Positions 18,803 to 27,395 of a DNA stretch of 64,000 nucleotides are shown here, one piece after another (within the stretch, counting starts at the first letter, position 1; the number at the start of each line of letters is the position of its first letter). The position numbers and the translations under genes were made by a program. The notes under the pieces were generated by a model. It saw only the letters and a program-made list of their open reading frames with translations, searched no databases and had not been told where the DNA came from. Source of the stretch: CAWATZ01 sp963784995 (GTDB lineage Bacteria; Planctomycetota; Planctomycetia; Gemmatales; Gemmataceae); assembly GCA_963784995.1 (NCBI GenBank), contig CAWATZ010000002.1, positions 1,674,001 to 1,738,000 on the forward strand. The letters are read 5' to 3'.

Positions 18803-21646
18803 CTACTGATTTGCGTTGTCGCCGGCGGCAAGCAGCTGGACGCCGAAGACGTGGACTCCAACGGGAAAGGTGCCGCTCCCGCCATCGTACTTGCTGGGGA
18901 CGAACGTATCGCCGACGATCTCCAGGACCATCTCCTTGCCCAGGTCGACAGAGTCCAGAGCAAAGGTCCTATCCCAGCGTTCCGACGAGACCGGTTCGTT
19001 GAACAATTCCCGCTGGTTGATCAGGATGCGGAGCCTGCCGCGCCCGGCTCGTGCGGGCCGCCAGGGCCAGAGCTGGAGCCGCACCTTCTGCGGCGCCCTG
19101 GCCGGATCGATGGGGATCACCAGGCGGGCGTGGCCGTTCGTCCAGCGGTAGGGTTGCCCCAGGTGGTTGAAGTGTGTCCCGTAAAACCCGGACTCTTCCA
19201 CGCCGGGGACCGTTTCAGCGCCCAGGAGAGGTTGCCGCGAATCGCCCGAGAGATTGGCTCGCGAGAGGCCCTGGCTGGGGCGAGACAGGCGAACAAGGAT
19301 GGCACCGACAACAACCAGCAGGACGAAGGCGATGACGCTCCGGAGCACCCATTTGTTCCAGTCCGCGGACCGCAGGGGGTCTGGGGGCGGAGATACGGGG
19401 TCCTCCCGACTCTCGGCGATGGTCGTCTTGCCGCAGCCTGGGCACTTGATCTTCTTGCCGGCCAGCTCGGTCCTGGCCTTGAGACTCTTGCCACAAGTGG
19501 AACAGGCAAAGGAGATTGAGGCCGCTGCTGCCGGATGGGCCTCCTGAGTTTCGGTCCCCAGCTCAGGGGAGCGACGGGGCTGCCGGTAGAGCCAGCCCCC
19601 CAATACGGACACGATCAGTACCATGCCGAGGAGCAGGGCCCCCAGCAACCAGCCGCGCAACCGGAGATCCGGCCTGCTCCCGGCGGCAGCAGTCGGGCCG
19701 CCACTCCCGCTGCTGGAGCGGATGCGCAGGTCCACCAGGCGGGCATCCACCGCAGCCGGGCTGTCGTTGTTGTTGACGATGAAACGCACAATCGTGACAT
19801 CGTCTGTACCAAATGGCGCACGCAAGATCTGCCGAAAATCAGCCCCCGCGCCGTCGGCCACAAGAAAGGAGAGCGTCGAGCCTTGGCGGATCAAGCGCAA
19901 CTGTCCGCGCTTCGCCTCGGTCGCTTCCGAGGAGACCCTGGAGTCAGCCGGTGAGTTCTTGAGGAAGGTTTCGGCCAGGTAGACGTTTCCCTCCTTGACC
20001 CGCACGAAGCGACCGAGCTTGGCGAACTTGTAGGGATTGTTGCTGGCAACGTTCAAGGCCACCGCCATACCGATTCCCCTGGTCGGCTGTGCGGCAGCCA
20101 GCAGCTCGTAGGTGGCTGTGATCTCGAAGTCCCCCACCAGGGGAAATTCCGGCACCACGCCCACAGGCTGCTTCGTCTTCCGGGAAGCGGCCAGCGTGAT
20201 CCGGAATCCCTCCTCTTCGGACCGGGTCACGGCGTCGGCCTCCGTACCGATCAGCTTCAAGGGCGGCTGCGGCTCCTGACGCCTGCGGAAATCCTGGTAG
20301 AAGTCGGTCGCTGCCGGCTGACCGGGAGGCAGCTCGGCCAGCATGCCAAGGGCAGTAACCAGGCCCAGGACCGCGAGCAGCAGGCAGACAAGGAGGTTCC
20401 TCCCGCGTGCTGGTCTTCGCGGCACGATGCCAGACGGGGCGGCCGGCAGCTCCGGGGCCGGGACAGTCAGCGGCTGGCGGAGCTGAGCGAGGTAGCCTTC
20501 CAGCAGGCCCGCCACCTCGCTCGCGCTCTGGAAGCGGTCGGCCGGGTCCTTGGCCAGCAGCCGGGCAATCAGCGTCTCCAGCCAGGCGGGCACGTCCGGG
20601 TTGAGCGACCGGATGGGGGTCGGCTCCTGCTCGCTGACCTTGTGGATCACTGCCACCGCCGTGGCGCCGCGGAAGGGAGAAACCCCGGCACAGCAGGCGT
20701 AGAGGACGCTGCCCAGGCTGAACAGGTCCGCCCGATGATCGACCGCTTCGCCGCGGGCCTGCTCGGGCGCCATGTACTCGGGAGTCCCGACCACCACGCC
20801 TTGCCGGGTCAGTTCGACGTCATCGGCCATGCGTGCCAGGCCGAAGTCCGCGATCTTGACCCGACATTCTCCCCTCTCCCCTTGTGGGAGAGGGGTTGGG
20901 GGTGAGGGGGGCTCCAGCAGCAGATTGGCCGGTTTGACGTCGCGGTGAATCAACCCCTGGGCATGAGCGGCGGCCAATCCCAAGGCGGTTTGCAGACCGA
21001 TGCACACGACGTCCACCACTTCCAGGGGTCCGCTCCGGTCGAGCCGATCCTGCAGCGATTCCCCCGAGACGTACTGCATCACCAGGTAAGGCAGGCCTTG
21101 AACCTCACGGACGGCGTAAATGGGGACAACGTGGTCGTGGCAGACAGCCGCGGCCGCCTGGGCCTCCCGGGTGAAGCGTCTGCGGGCCGTGGCACTGCCG
21201 GCCAGGGCGGGCGACAGCACCTTGATGGCCACCAGCCGGCAAAGGGCCGGCTCGAACGCTTTGAGGACCACGCCCATGCCGCCCTGGCCGATCACCTCCC
21301 GCACCTCGTACTCGTCGAGGTAGCCGAGGAGGGGCGGCTCCGCCGGACGCAGGAAGTACAGGTCCACCGGCTCCTGCTGGGCCAGCCGGCCGAGAGACTT
21401 TTCCTCATGCAGCCGTTCCACTATCCGCGCCAGGGTCGGGTCGGCGGCCTCGGTTGCGAGATCGCGGAGTTCTCGGATTCGAGTCAACAAGTCGCCGCCA
21501 CACCCTTCCCCCCGGTCGAGGCGCTCCTGGCAGGCCGAACACGACTCCAGGTGGCCTTCCAGCTGCTCCTGCTGCTCGGGCGGCAGCGTCGCATCCAGCA
21601 ACGACTCCCAGGTATCGGCGGGTGGACAGGCCAGCGGTCTCGGCAT
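18803..21646 (-). CDS. Membrane Ser/Thr protein kinase 5, hybrid with both sensor types
   Basis: This 947-residue protein starts MPRPLACPPADTW; the ATG at 21646 has GGAG ~8 nt upstream, and the longer frame to 22375 overlaps sigma 5. Order: GHLESCSACQ finger, kinase domain (HRD ~234, DFG ~267), TM1 (LLVCLLLAVLGLVTALGML), DUF1583/LamG-like domain (GFRITLAASR, GDFEITATYELL), TM2 (LLGALLLGMVLIVSVLGGW), ribbon (CSTCGKSL...CPGCGK), TM3 (VIAFVLLVVVGAILV), and one ESGFY/RWTNGH beta-repeat. It therefore joins the sensor of kinases 1/3/7 to that of kinases 2/6. A 12-residue insert sits before DFG. It lies 20 nt downstream of sigma 5. Confidence 0.9.
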   Translation of the reverse strand: MPRPLACPPADTWESLLDATLPPEQQEQLEGHLESCSACQERLDRGEGCGGDLLTRIRELRDLATEAADPTLARIVERLHEEKSLGRLAQQEPVDLYFLRPAEPPLLGYLDEYEVREVIGQGGMGVVLKAFEPALCRLVAIKVLSPALAGSATARRRFTREAQAAAAVCHDHVVPIYAVREVQGLPYLVMQYVSGESLQDRLDRSGPLEVVDVVCIGLQTALGLAAAHAQGLIHRDVKPANLLLEPPSPPTPLPQGERGECRVKIADFGLARMADDVELTRQGVVVGTPEYMAPEQARGEAVDHRADLFSLGSVLYACCAGVSPFRGATAVAVIHKVSEQEPTPIRSLNPDVPAWLETLIARLLAKDPADRFQSASEVAGLLEGYLAQLRQPLTVPAPELPAAPSGIVPRRPARGRNLLVCLLLAVLGLVTALGMLAELPPGQPAATDFYQDFRRRQEPQPPLKLIGTEADAVTRSEEEGFRITLAASRKTKQPVGVVPEFPLVGDFEITATYELLAAAQPTRGIGMAVALNVASNNPYKFAKLGRFVRVKEGNVYLAETFLKNSPADSRVSSEATEAKRGQLRLIRQGSTLSFLVADGAGADFRQILRAPFGTDDVTIVRFIVNNNDSPAAVDARLVDLRIRSSSGSGGPTAAAGSRPDLRLRGWLLGALLLGMVLIVSVLGGWLYRQPRRSPELGTETQEAHPAAAASISFACSTCGKSLKARTELAGKKIKCPGCGKTTIAESREDPVSPPPDPLRSADWNKWVLRSVIAFVLLVVVGAILVRLSRPSQGLSRANLSGDSRQPLLGAETVPGVEESGFYGTHFNHLGQPYRWTNGHARLVIPIDPARAPQKVRLQLWPWRPARAGRGRLRILINQRELFNEPVSSERWDRTFALDSVDLGKEMVLEIVGDTFVPSKYDGGSGTFPVGVHVFGVQLLAAGDNANQ
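20871..20894 (-). repeat. Palindromic element, CCCCTCTCCCC family, inside kinase 5
   Basis: Arms CCCCTCTCCC / GGGAGAGGGG flank a 4-nt loop. It is the same family and the same insertion codon as in kinase 1, encoding SPPTPLPQGERG. Confidence 0.85.
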
Positions 21647-21666
21647 GGTGGATGCTCCGATTTGGC

Positions 21667-22260
21667 TCAGTCTTCTTGCAGCGACTGGGCCAGCTCCTGC
21701 AAGCGGGCGAGGACTCGAGCCCGAGCATGGTACACGGCCGCGACACTCATCCCCAGCTCCGCGGCCACCTGTTTGCCGGGCTGACCATCGTGGGCCGTCC
21801 TCCAGAACGCCTGCCAGGTGAGCGGCGAGACGGCCTGGCGAACCTGAGTGCAAGCCCAGGCGACCACCCGCTGCTCCCACTCGGCCTGCCATTGGGCCTC
21901 CAGTTCCGCGGGGGCCGTGCATTGCTCCAGCAGGCGGTGGGTGGCCGGGTCGCCGCCGCCCCAGGGCCTGTGCCCCTGGGCCTGGCGCCAGTTGGACAGC
22001 TTGCGACGGACGACCGTGAAGAGCCAGTTGCGAAACGCGCCCCGGCACGGATCGTATTCGAGCCGGCCCACCGCGCCGGCGACTGCCCGGAGGACGTCCT
22101 GGCACAGGTCGGCCGCATCGGCATCCTGCAAGCCCTGCTTCCGCGCGTAGCCGTACACCAGGGGCGCGTACAGATCGACGAACTGCGTCCAGGCGGTCTC
22201 GTCCCGCGGGTCGCGCAGACGGACCAGCAGACTGGCGCGGGTTGGGGGGATCTCGGCCAT
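21667..22260 (-). CDS. ECF sigma factor 5 (kinase-linked planctomycete type)
   Basis: This 197-residue protein starts MAEIPPTRASLLVRLRDP. Region 2 has GLQDADAADLCQDVLRAVA and LEYDPCRGAFRNWLF; region 4 has GMSVAAVYHARARVLARL. Its leader ends CGGAAGCCG and so departs from the GAGGACCA of its paralogs. No TATAAT was seen upstream, and only 96 nt separate it from the glycosyltransferase at 22357, so it may be read through from that gene. Confidence 0.92.
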   Translation of the reverse strand: MAEIPPTRASLLVRLRDPRDETAWTQFVDLYAPLVYGYARKQGLQDADAADLCQDVLRAVAGAVGRLEYDPCRGAFRNWLFTVVRRKLSNWRQAQGHRPWGGGDPATHRLLEQCTAPAELEAQWQAEWEQRVVAWACTQVRQAVSPLTWQAFWRTAHDGQPGKQVAAELGMSVAAVYHARARVLARLQELAQSLQED

Positions 22261-22356
22261 CGGCTTCCGCGGGGCCTCCGCCTTCCAGTACCGGCGATCC
22301 CCTGCAATCTACCACGCCGCGGCATTTTTTTCTTGAAATGAATGGAAAAGCAGCAC

Positions 22357-23858
22357 TCACACCGGCCGGGACCACAACCCCAGCAAGCGATCCGTCGCCC
22401 AGATGACCAGCAGCGCTTTGACTGCCAGCAGGGGGCCCGCATAGCGGTCATAGTAGCTGACCAGGACGTACGGCAGCAGATGGAAGACGTAGAGGCCGAT
22501 CACCAGCCACTGCGTCGGGTGCAGCGGCTTCCTGGCGGCAGTGAACAGCAGGACCAGCAACGCCAGGAACGGCAGTGGGTGCGTCAACCGGCCCAACCAG
22601 ACCAGCCAGGGCTGCTTCGCTCCGGTCATGCGGTTGAACGGGACGAACCAGACCGTCGCCGCCAGCAATCGGCTGCTGGCCCGGTCGAGGAACTCCGCCG
22701 GGTCGGCCCGGACGGACTGCCAGAACTGCTCGCGCTTCCGCTCCAGGTACGCGATCTCGCCGAGCTTGCGGTACTCCAGGCCTTCCGGCCCGCCGCCCCC
22801 TGGATGGCCCTTGAAGTTCTGGAGCAGCCCATCCGGCTGCAGGATTTGCGACTGGTACGCTTCAAAGGCGAGGTTCGACTTCATGGGCACCAGTCGGCCG
22901 AGAACCAGGTAATTGCGGATGGTCCACGGCGCCAGCGTCAGCCCCGCGGCCAGCAGGGCGACCGCCAGGCCGGTCCAGGCCCGCTGCCGCAGCCCGACCA
23001 GCAGCGACAGCATTCCCCAGCTGAAGCCCGCGACCGGGCTGACCTGGTGCAGAACCCTCCGAGCATCCCCCAGCCGGCGCAGAGCAAGACCAGGCGTCCG
23101 GCAGGCCGATCCGGACACAGCGGCCGGACCCAGCACAGGCCAGCCAGCAGCAAGCCCAGGCTTGACATCACGATCCAGCCATCGTGGCAACGCTGGAAAT
23201 ACTGGTTGAACTGGCACAGCATGGCCAGCAGGAAGATCAGGGTAGCCAGGCCGGCGCCGACCCGCGTGGTCGTCTGCCGGGCCAGGACCTGGACCAGCAA
23301 GCCCGTGCCGATCAGGACCAGGACGCTCAGACAGACAATCACCGTGGCGACGAACGCACGGCTGCCGTCCGAGATCCAGAGCAGGCCGGCCAGGATGCCA
23401 GGCAGGATCGGCGGCTGCCAGGCCGTGGGACCGGTCGAGATCCGGAAGGGATTGGCGAAACCTTTCCCGGCGGCCAGCGCCTGGGCGATGTTGAAGTATT
23501 CGCCGCCGAGGTTCGGGTTGCTGTTGCCGTTGACGTTCGGCAGGAAGGGCGGGAAGTAGCGATAATAGGCCCGGTCCTTGACCAGGAGCCCCAGATTGGA
23601 GTAAATCGCACACCCAACCACAGCGAAGACCAGGATCAGCACCGCAGAGAGGGATACCAGCCGGACCGCCGGCGGCGCCGAAGCAGCGGGCCGAATCCCC
23701 GGAACCGTCAGGGCCTCTCTGCACGAGGGACACCTGACAGTCCGGGCGGTCGGCTTCGCCTGGGTGCGGAGGTTCTTGTCGCAAGCGGGACAGCTGAAGC
23801 GGAGGACCAGCGGAGCCGACAATCGTTCGGGGTGCTGGGGCTTGCTGGCGGGGGGCAT
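22357..23858 (-). CDS. GT39-like membrane glycosyltransferase with N-terminal zinc ribbon (frameshifted)
   Basis: It starts MPPASKPQHPERL at 23858. It has a CPACDKNL...CPSCREALTVPG ribbon, TM1 (LSAVLILVFAVVGCAIY), YRYFPPFLPNVNG, GGEYFNIAQAL, TGPTAWQPPILPG and the helices to GMLGGFC. The frame breaks at 23046-23054. Aligned to the copy at 1-1165, two bases are missing in the CTGACCTGG region. The other frame carries the rest: VSPVAGFSWGML through SYYDRYAGPLLAVKALLV. With the frameshift no full enzyme is made, unless it is a sequencing error. The gene looks like the tail of a sixth cassette whose sigma and kinase are no longer upstream. Confidence 0.75.
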
Positions 23859-24777
23859 GGTCGGCTCTCTCCAACGGGTTGCCAGGGGTCGCTGTCGGAC
23901 CGGGGGCAAGTCTTCGTGAAACCCTATTCTACCAGCAGTACCCGCAACCGTTGTAAATCTGTCGTGCCGCCAAGTGTTTTTCCTGCCCGTCCCGGCACGT
24001 GGGGAGGTAGGGGGCACCGAGACGCAACGGCCGAGGAAGCCACTTTGCCGCGTCACTCGCCTTACCGATGCGGGTCGGCAAAACGTCGATCTGCCTGCCT
24101 TGCCTGCCAAACGGTTGGAGTTGGCCGAGACGTCACCGTTCACGGCGTCATCTGAGTGCGGCCAGTGGTAATGAGTGGCACTCGGCGCGTGCGAGAACCC
24201 GGACCAAGGCGTTCCCCGGTTTCGCCCGAAGGGAGAACTGCGGTGGAACTGCTCGCCGGTTGGCTTGCGGCGAGGTTTTGCCCGAAGAATGCGGGGTGGG
24301 CGCAAAGTGGGCCTGGGTAGCAGCCGAGCGGGAGTGGGAACGAGCCGCCCAGTTGGTGGGCAGCGTGCAATGGGATAATGGTGCGGAGGATCCCCGTGCT
24401 CCGGGGGATGCAGCGGCAGCGAAGCGGCCTCTCGCGCGGATTCATATGCGGCAGCGATCCTCGGTTGGCCTGAGGTTCGCCACCTCTTGGAGCAAGAGCT
24501 GAGGCACCTTGAGGAACCGCAACAACGCGAACAAGTGGCCCCAGCAGACGGCCCCAAGTCGTCTCTGGAGACGAAACTCGGCTCTTGGGGGGCCGCTGCT
24601 GAGCCTGTGCGTTCGACGAGGAGAGGCAGGAGGGGCATGATGGTTCCTCACGGGCCACCCGGGCCGGTAATCCGATCCGAAGCCGACCCTCTCGTCGAGG
24701 TTGCCGAGGCAGCGAGGGCCGATAGTTTCCAGCGCGTCCGCAGTGGCCGTCACTGCCAAGTTTGCCGGGAGCAGATC
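23859..24777. other. Gene-free stretch of ~0.9 kb
   Basis: No credible gene was found. Long open frames cross it on both strands but lack homology or codon logic; one is the 5' read-through of the glycosyltransferase. It separates the minus-strand cassette array from the plus-strand accessory block and must contain the promoter of the FGE-like gene. Confidence 0.5.
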
Positions 24778-25719
24778 ATGTGCAAAGCGTCGATGGTTCT
24801 CGTTCCGGCCTTGGCGTTCGTGACGGCGCTGGTTGCGCCCGACCTCGCGCAGCCAGATGCCAAGGATCGAGACATTACGTCCAAGACGTTCCCAGCGCTG
24901 AAGCTGGTGCGCATTCCGGCCAAGGGGAAGCAATTCACCATGGGCGCGCCGAAAGGCGCGCCGGGCCAGCTTCGCGACGAGACCGAGCACCAGGTGACCC
25001 TGACCGCGGACTTCTACCTCGCCGTCGTGCCGGTGACACGCGGCCAGTTCGCGGCGTTTGTGAAGGAGACCGGATACGTGACCGATCCGGAGAAGGGCGG
25101 GAGGGGCCTTGGTTGGGACCCGGTGAAAAAAGATTTTGCCGAAGGCGGCAAATTCAACTGGCGGAGCCCGGGATTCAAGCAGACGGACGAGCACCCGGTC
25201 GTCAAGGTAAGCTGGAACGATGCGCTGGCGTTCTGCAAATGGCTTGGCGGCAAGGATGGCCGGGACTATTGCTTGCCGACGGAGGCTCAATGGGAGTTCG
25301 CTTGCCGTGCGGGGACCAAGACACGCTATAGCTTTGGGGACGACGACGAGGAGATTGTGAAACATGCGAACGTGGCCGACGTCAAGTTCCGCGAGGTCAC
25401 CAGGAATCCGTGGGGCATCAAGGGCAACGACGGCTATGCGTTTACTTCGCCGGTCGGGCTCTTTCAGAAGAATGCCTTTGGCTTGCAGGACATGCACGGC
25501 AACTCCATGCAATGGTGCTCGGACGTGTTTGCCGACTACCCGAAAGGCGCGGTCGTCGATCCGCAAGGGCCAGCGGCAAAGGGCAACGTGTTCCGCGTGC
25601 TCCGTGGCGGCTGCTGGCGCAACGAGCCGAAATACGGCCGGTCGGCGAGCCGCAAGAACGGCGAGCAGAACGACGCCGGCATGGAGGTTGGTTTCCGCCT
25701 CGCCGCGAGGGCGCGGTGA
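24778..25719 (+). CDS. Secreted formylglycine-generating-enzyme-like (SUMF1/FGE-sulfatase domain) protein
   Basis: This 313-residue protein starts at the ATG at 24778 (GGGAG ~6 nt upstream); longer starts were rejected because a signal peptide begins here (MCKASMVLVPALAFVTALV). The domain runs from FTMGAPKGAP to the end: VPVTRGQFAAFVKETGY, HPVVKVSWNDALAFCKWL, YCLPTEAQWEFACRAGT, GLQDMHGNSMQWCSDVF, RVLRGGCWRN, VGFRLAAR. True FGEs convert a sulfatase cysteine to formylglycine. Many planctomycete relatives lack the catalytic cysteine pair and act as other C-type-lectin-fold proteins. No sulfatase gene is nearby, so the substrate is unknown. Confidence 0.85.
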   Translation: MCKASMVLVPALAFVTALVAPDLAQPDAKDRDITSKTFPALKLVRIPAKGKQFTMGAPKGAPGQLRDETEHQVTLTADFYLAVVPVTRGQFAAFVKETGYVTDPEKGGRGLGWDPVKKDFAEGGKFNWRSPGFKQTDEHPVVKVSWNDALAFCKWLGGKDGRDYCLPTEAQWEFACRAGTKTRYSFGDDDEEIVKHANVADVKFREVTRNPWGIKGNDGYAFTSPVGLFQKNAFGLQDMHGNSMQWCSDVFADYPKGAVVDPQGPAAKGNVFRVLRGGCWRNEPKYGRSASRKNGEQNDAGMEVGFRLAARAR

Positions 25720-25840
25720 GCTCTCGGGCGTGAGACGAAGGGAAAGGCCGATGAACAGCGGACGTGGCAGCTCAAGGTGCGGTTCGCTGTTGAGGCCCGG
25801 CAACTGATCCGTAGCGTTCGGCTTTACAGGAGGGGTTCAC

Positions 25841-26461
25841 GTGGAGTGGTTTCGGGTTCTGAGTGCTGGACTGTTCCTCTCGTTGGGAGTGTTGTCGGTC
25901 AGTGGAAGCGACGAGCCCGCCCGGCAGCCGGATACCGTGCCGCCGCATAAGATTACCGAGGGGTGGATCAGCGCATTCGATGGCAAAACAACCGCTGGAT
26001 GGAAGATTGAGGGGGAAGCCAAGGTCATCGACGGCAAACTGGTTCTGGGAGGATCTCGCCCGACCAAAGCAGTATTGGACAGGCAATTGGGGGATGAGTT
26101 TGAGTTCCTCTACGAGTGCCGGGATCTGGGCAAGAAAACGCATTGCCTGGAGATCAAGGGGAGCCGCTGTTCCCATAGTGCGGGAGGCGGTGATGCGAAC
26201 GAAACGAATCGCCCCTGGAGAACTCAACGAATCAAGAGTTTCTATGAGGGGAATAGTCACGTGGCCCATTGGTATCTCTGGCATGGGGGCAGGTGGGTGG
26301 GCCCCGGAGGAAGCCAAGGACAGGTTCCTGAGCGGCGTGGGACGTTTCAGCTCAGTGTGGAGATCGCCGAAGGCAGCCAGGTTGAAATCCGTAACTTCAA
26401 GTTCCGCCCGATGAAAAAGGAAGAGAAACAGCAAGACAAAGAGGCTCCGAAGTCGAAGTGA
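25841..26461 (+). CDS. Secreted DUF1080-like (3-keto-disaccharide hydrolase/lectin fold) protein
   Basis: This 206-residue protein has a signal peptide (VLSAGLFLSLGVLSVSGS). The core carries the family opening: GWISAFDGKTTAGWKIEG, KVIDGKLVLGG, FEFLYECRDLG. It ends EIRNFKFRPM, followed by a charged KEEKQQDKE tail. DUF1080 domains are concanavalin-type sandwiches, some of which cleave 3-keto-glycosides. AGGAGG lies ~8 nt before the ATG. It follows the FGE-like gene by 121 nt on the same strand and may be co-transcribed. Confidence 0.78.
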   Translation: MEWFRVLSAGLFLSLGVLSVSGSDEPARQPDTVPPHKITEGWISAFDGKTTAGWKIEGEAKVIDGKLVLGGSRPTKAVLDRQLGDEFEFLYECRDLGKKTHCLEIKGSRCSHSAGGGDANETNRPWRTQRIKSFYEGNSHVAHWYLWHGGRWVGPGGSQGQVPERRGTFQLSVEIAEGSQVEIRNFKFRPMKKEEKQQDKEAPKSK

Positions 26462-26601
26462 GCATAAGAGGCTCCGAACCCGGAGCTGTCGCAGACCGGC
26501 CACGCGAATGAAGTCTTGCCGAGTTCACAGTCGTGCCCGCGTGAGCCGACTGCTGAGTGAGACGTTACGTGCCAGGTCGATCAACGGGTGCGAGGTTACC
26601 G

Positions 26602-27207
26602 ATGACGGCTCAAATCAACGACACGTTCCGATACCGCAAGAACGAGTACGCGCTCGCGGGGATGAGCGAAGGCGAGCTATTTGACATTTCTGTTCTGGAT
26701 CTCAAGCCATCGATGGCCAGCACGGCTTGTTGGCGCGGCTATCAGGCAGTGTTCGCCATCGTTCACTCGCGCTTGGTACTTGACGCCCTGCACGTGAATT
26801 TGCTTCGTCCGGGAGAAGAAAACAATTGCTCCGAGCGCGAGGTTGGTCCCGTCATCAATGGCGTCGCTCCGTCCCCTCCAAGGCAAGGTCTCGACTTCTT
26901 CAACAATCACTACCAGGGGTTGAATTACCACCTCGAATACTCAGGGGGTCTCCTGCTCGCAGACGGATTCATTGAGAGTCTCTATGTCCACATGGGATTT
27001 CATCCAGCGTGGAAATACAAAAGCGTGATCGAGCTTGTCTTTGACGCAGGCATTTTGAAAGAGGAGTTTGACCGATCCGAGCGGATGGCAGAGATTCGTG
27101 AGATGGTCAGCAAGTCCCGAAAGAAGGGATCTTCGACCGAAAAACCCTCTGACGACGAGATCAAGCAATTCGTGGAACGCGCGTTTGATCGCCGTTACAG
27201 AAGATAG
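26602..27207 (+). CDS. Unrecognised soluble protein
   Basis: I do not recognise this 201-residue protein. It starts MTAQINDTFRYRKNEYALAG; GAGG 8 nt upstream favours 26602 over 26557. The first half is mixed alpha/beta (WRGYQAVFAIVHSRLVLDAL); the second half is acidic, ending in a charged helix (SDDEIKQFVERAFDRRYRR). There is no signal peptide, TM segment or metal motif. An imperfect inverted repeat lies 18 nt after the stop. Confidence 0.6.
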   Translation: MTAQINDTFRYRKNEYALAGMSEGELFDISVLDLKPSMASTACWRGYQAVFAIVHSRLVLDALHVNLLRPGEENNCSEREVGPVINGVAPSPPRQGLDFFNNHYQGLNYHLEYSGGLLLADGFIESLYVHMGFHPAWKYKSVIELVFDAGILKEEFDRSERMAEIREMVSKSRKKGSSTEKPSDDEIKQFVERAFDRRYRR

Positions 27208-27225
27208 GCACGTAACGCCAAGGCC

Positions 27226-27292
27226 AAGCTGCCGGGGCCGCCTGGAAAAACGTTGAAGCTCGGAAAACCAGGATGGCGGCCCCGGTCAGCTT
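27226..27292. repeat. Hairpin-forming inverted repeat between convergent genes
   Basis: 17- and 18-nt arms (AAGCTGCCGGGGCCGCC / GGCGGCCCCGGTCAGCTT, one bulge) extend inward with CCTGG/CCAGG. It lies between the plus-strand unknown gene and the minus-strand LRR gene, so it could terminate both. No U tract. Confidence 0.6.
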
Positions 27293-27395
27293 CAGCCGAA
27301 GACGTTGCAGCGGACGTACGAGATGGACGCGAAGGGCTGGGCCGGCGGCCCGGGGGACCTCGGAGGGTGGAACTCGGCGTCCCGGCCAGGCGCGG

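Noticed and set aside
22261..22375. Kinase 5 starting at 22375 (1190 residues)
   Set aside because: The extra N-terminus overlaps sigma 5 in another frame; ATG 21646 aligns with all paralogs and has GGAG.
24487..24777. Longer N-terminus for the FGE-like protein
   Set aside because: The signal peptide begins at 24778 with its own Shine-Dalgarno; the upstream residues are not conserved in type.
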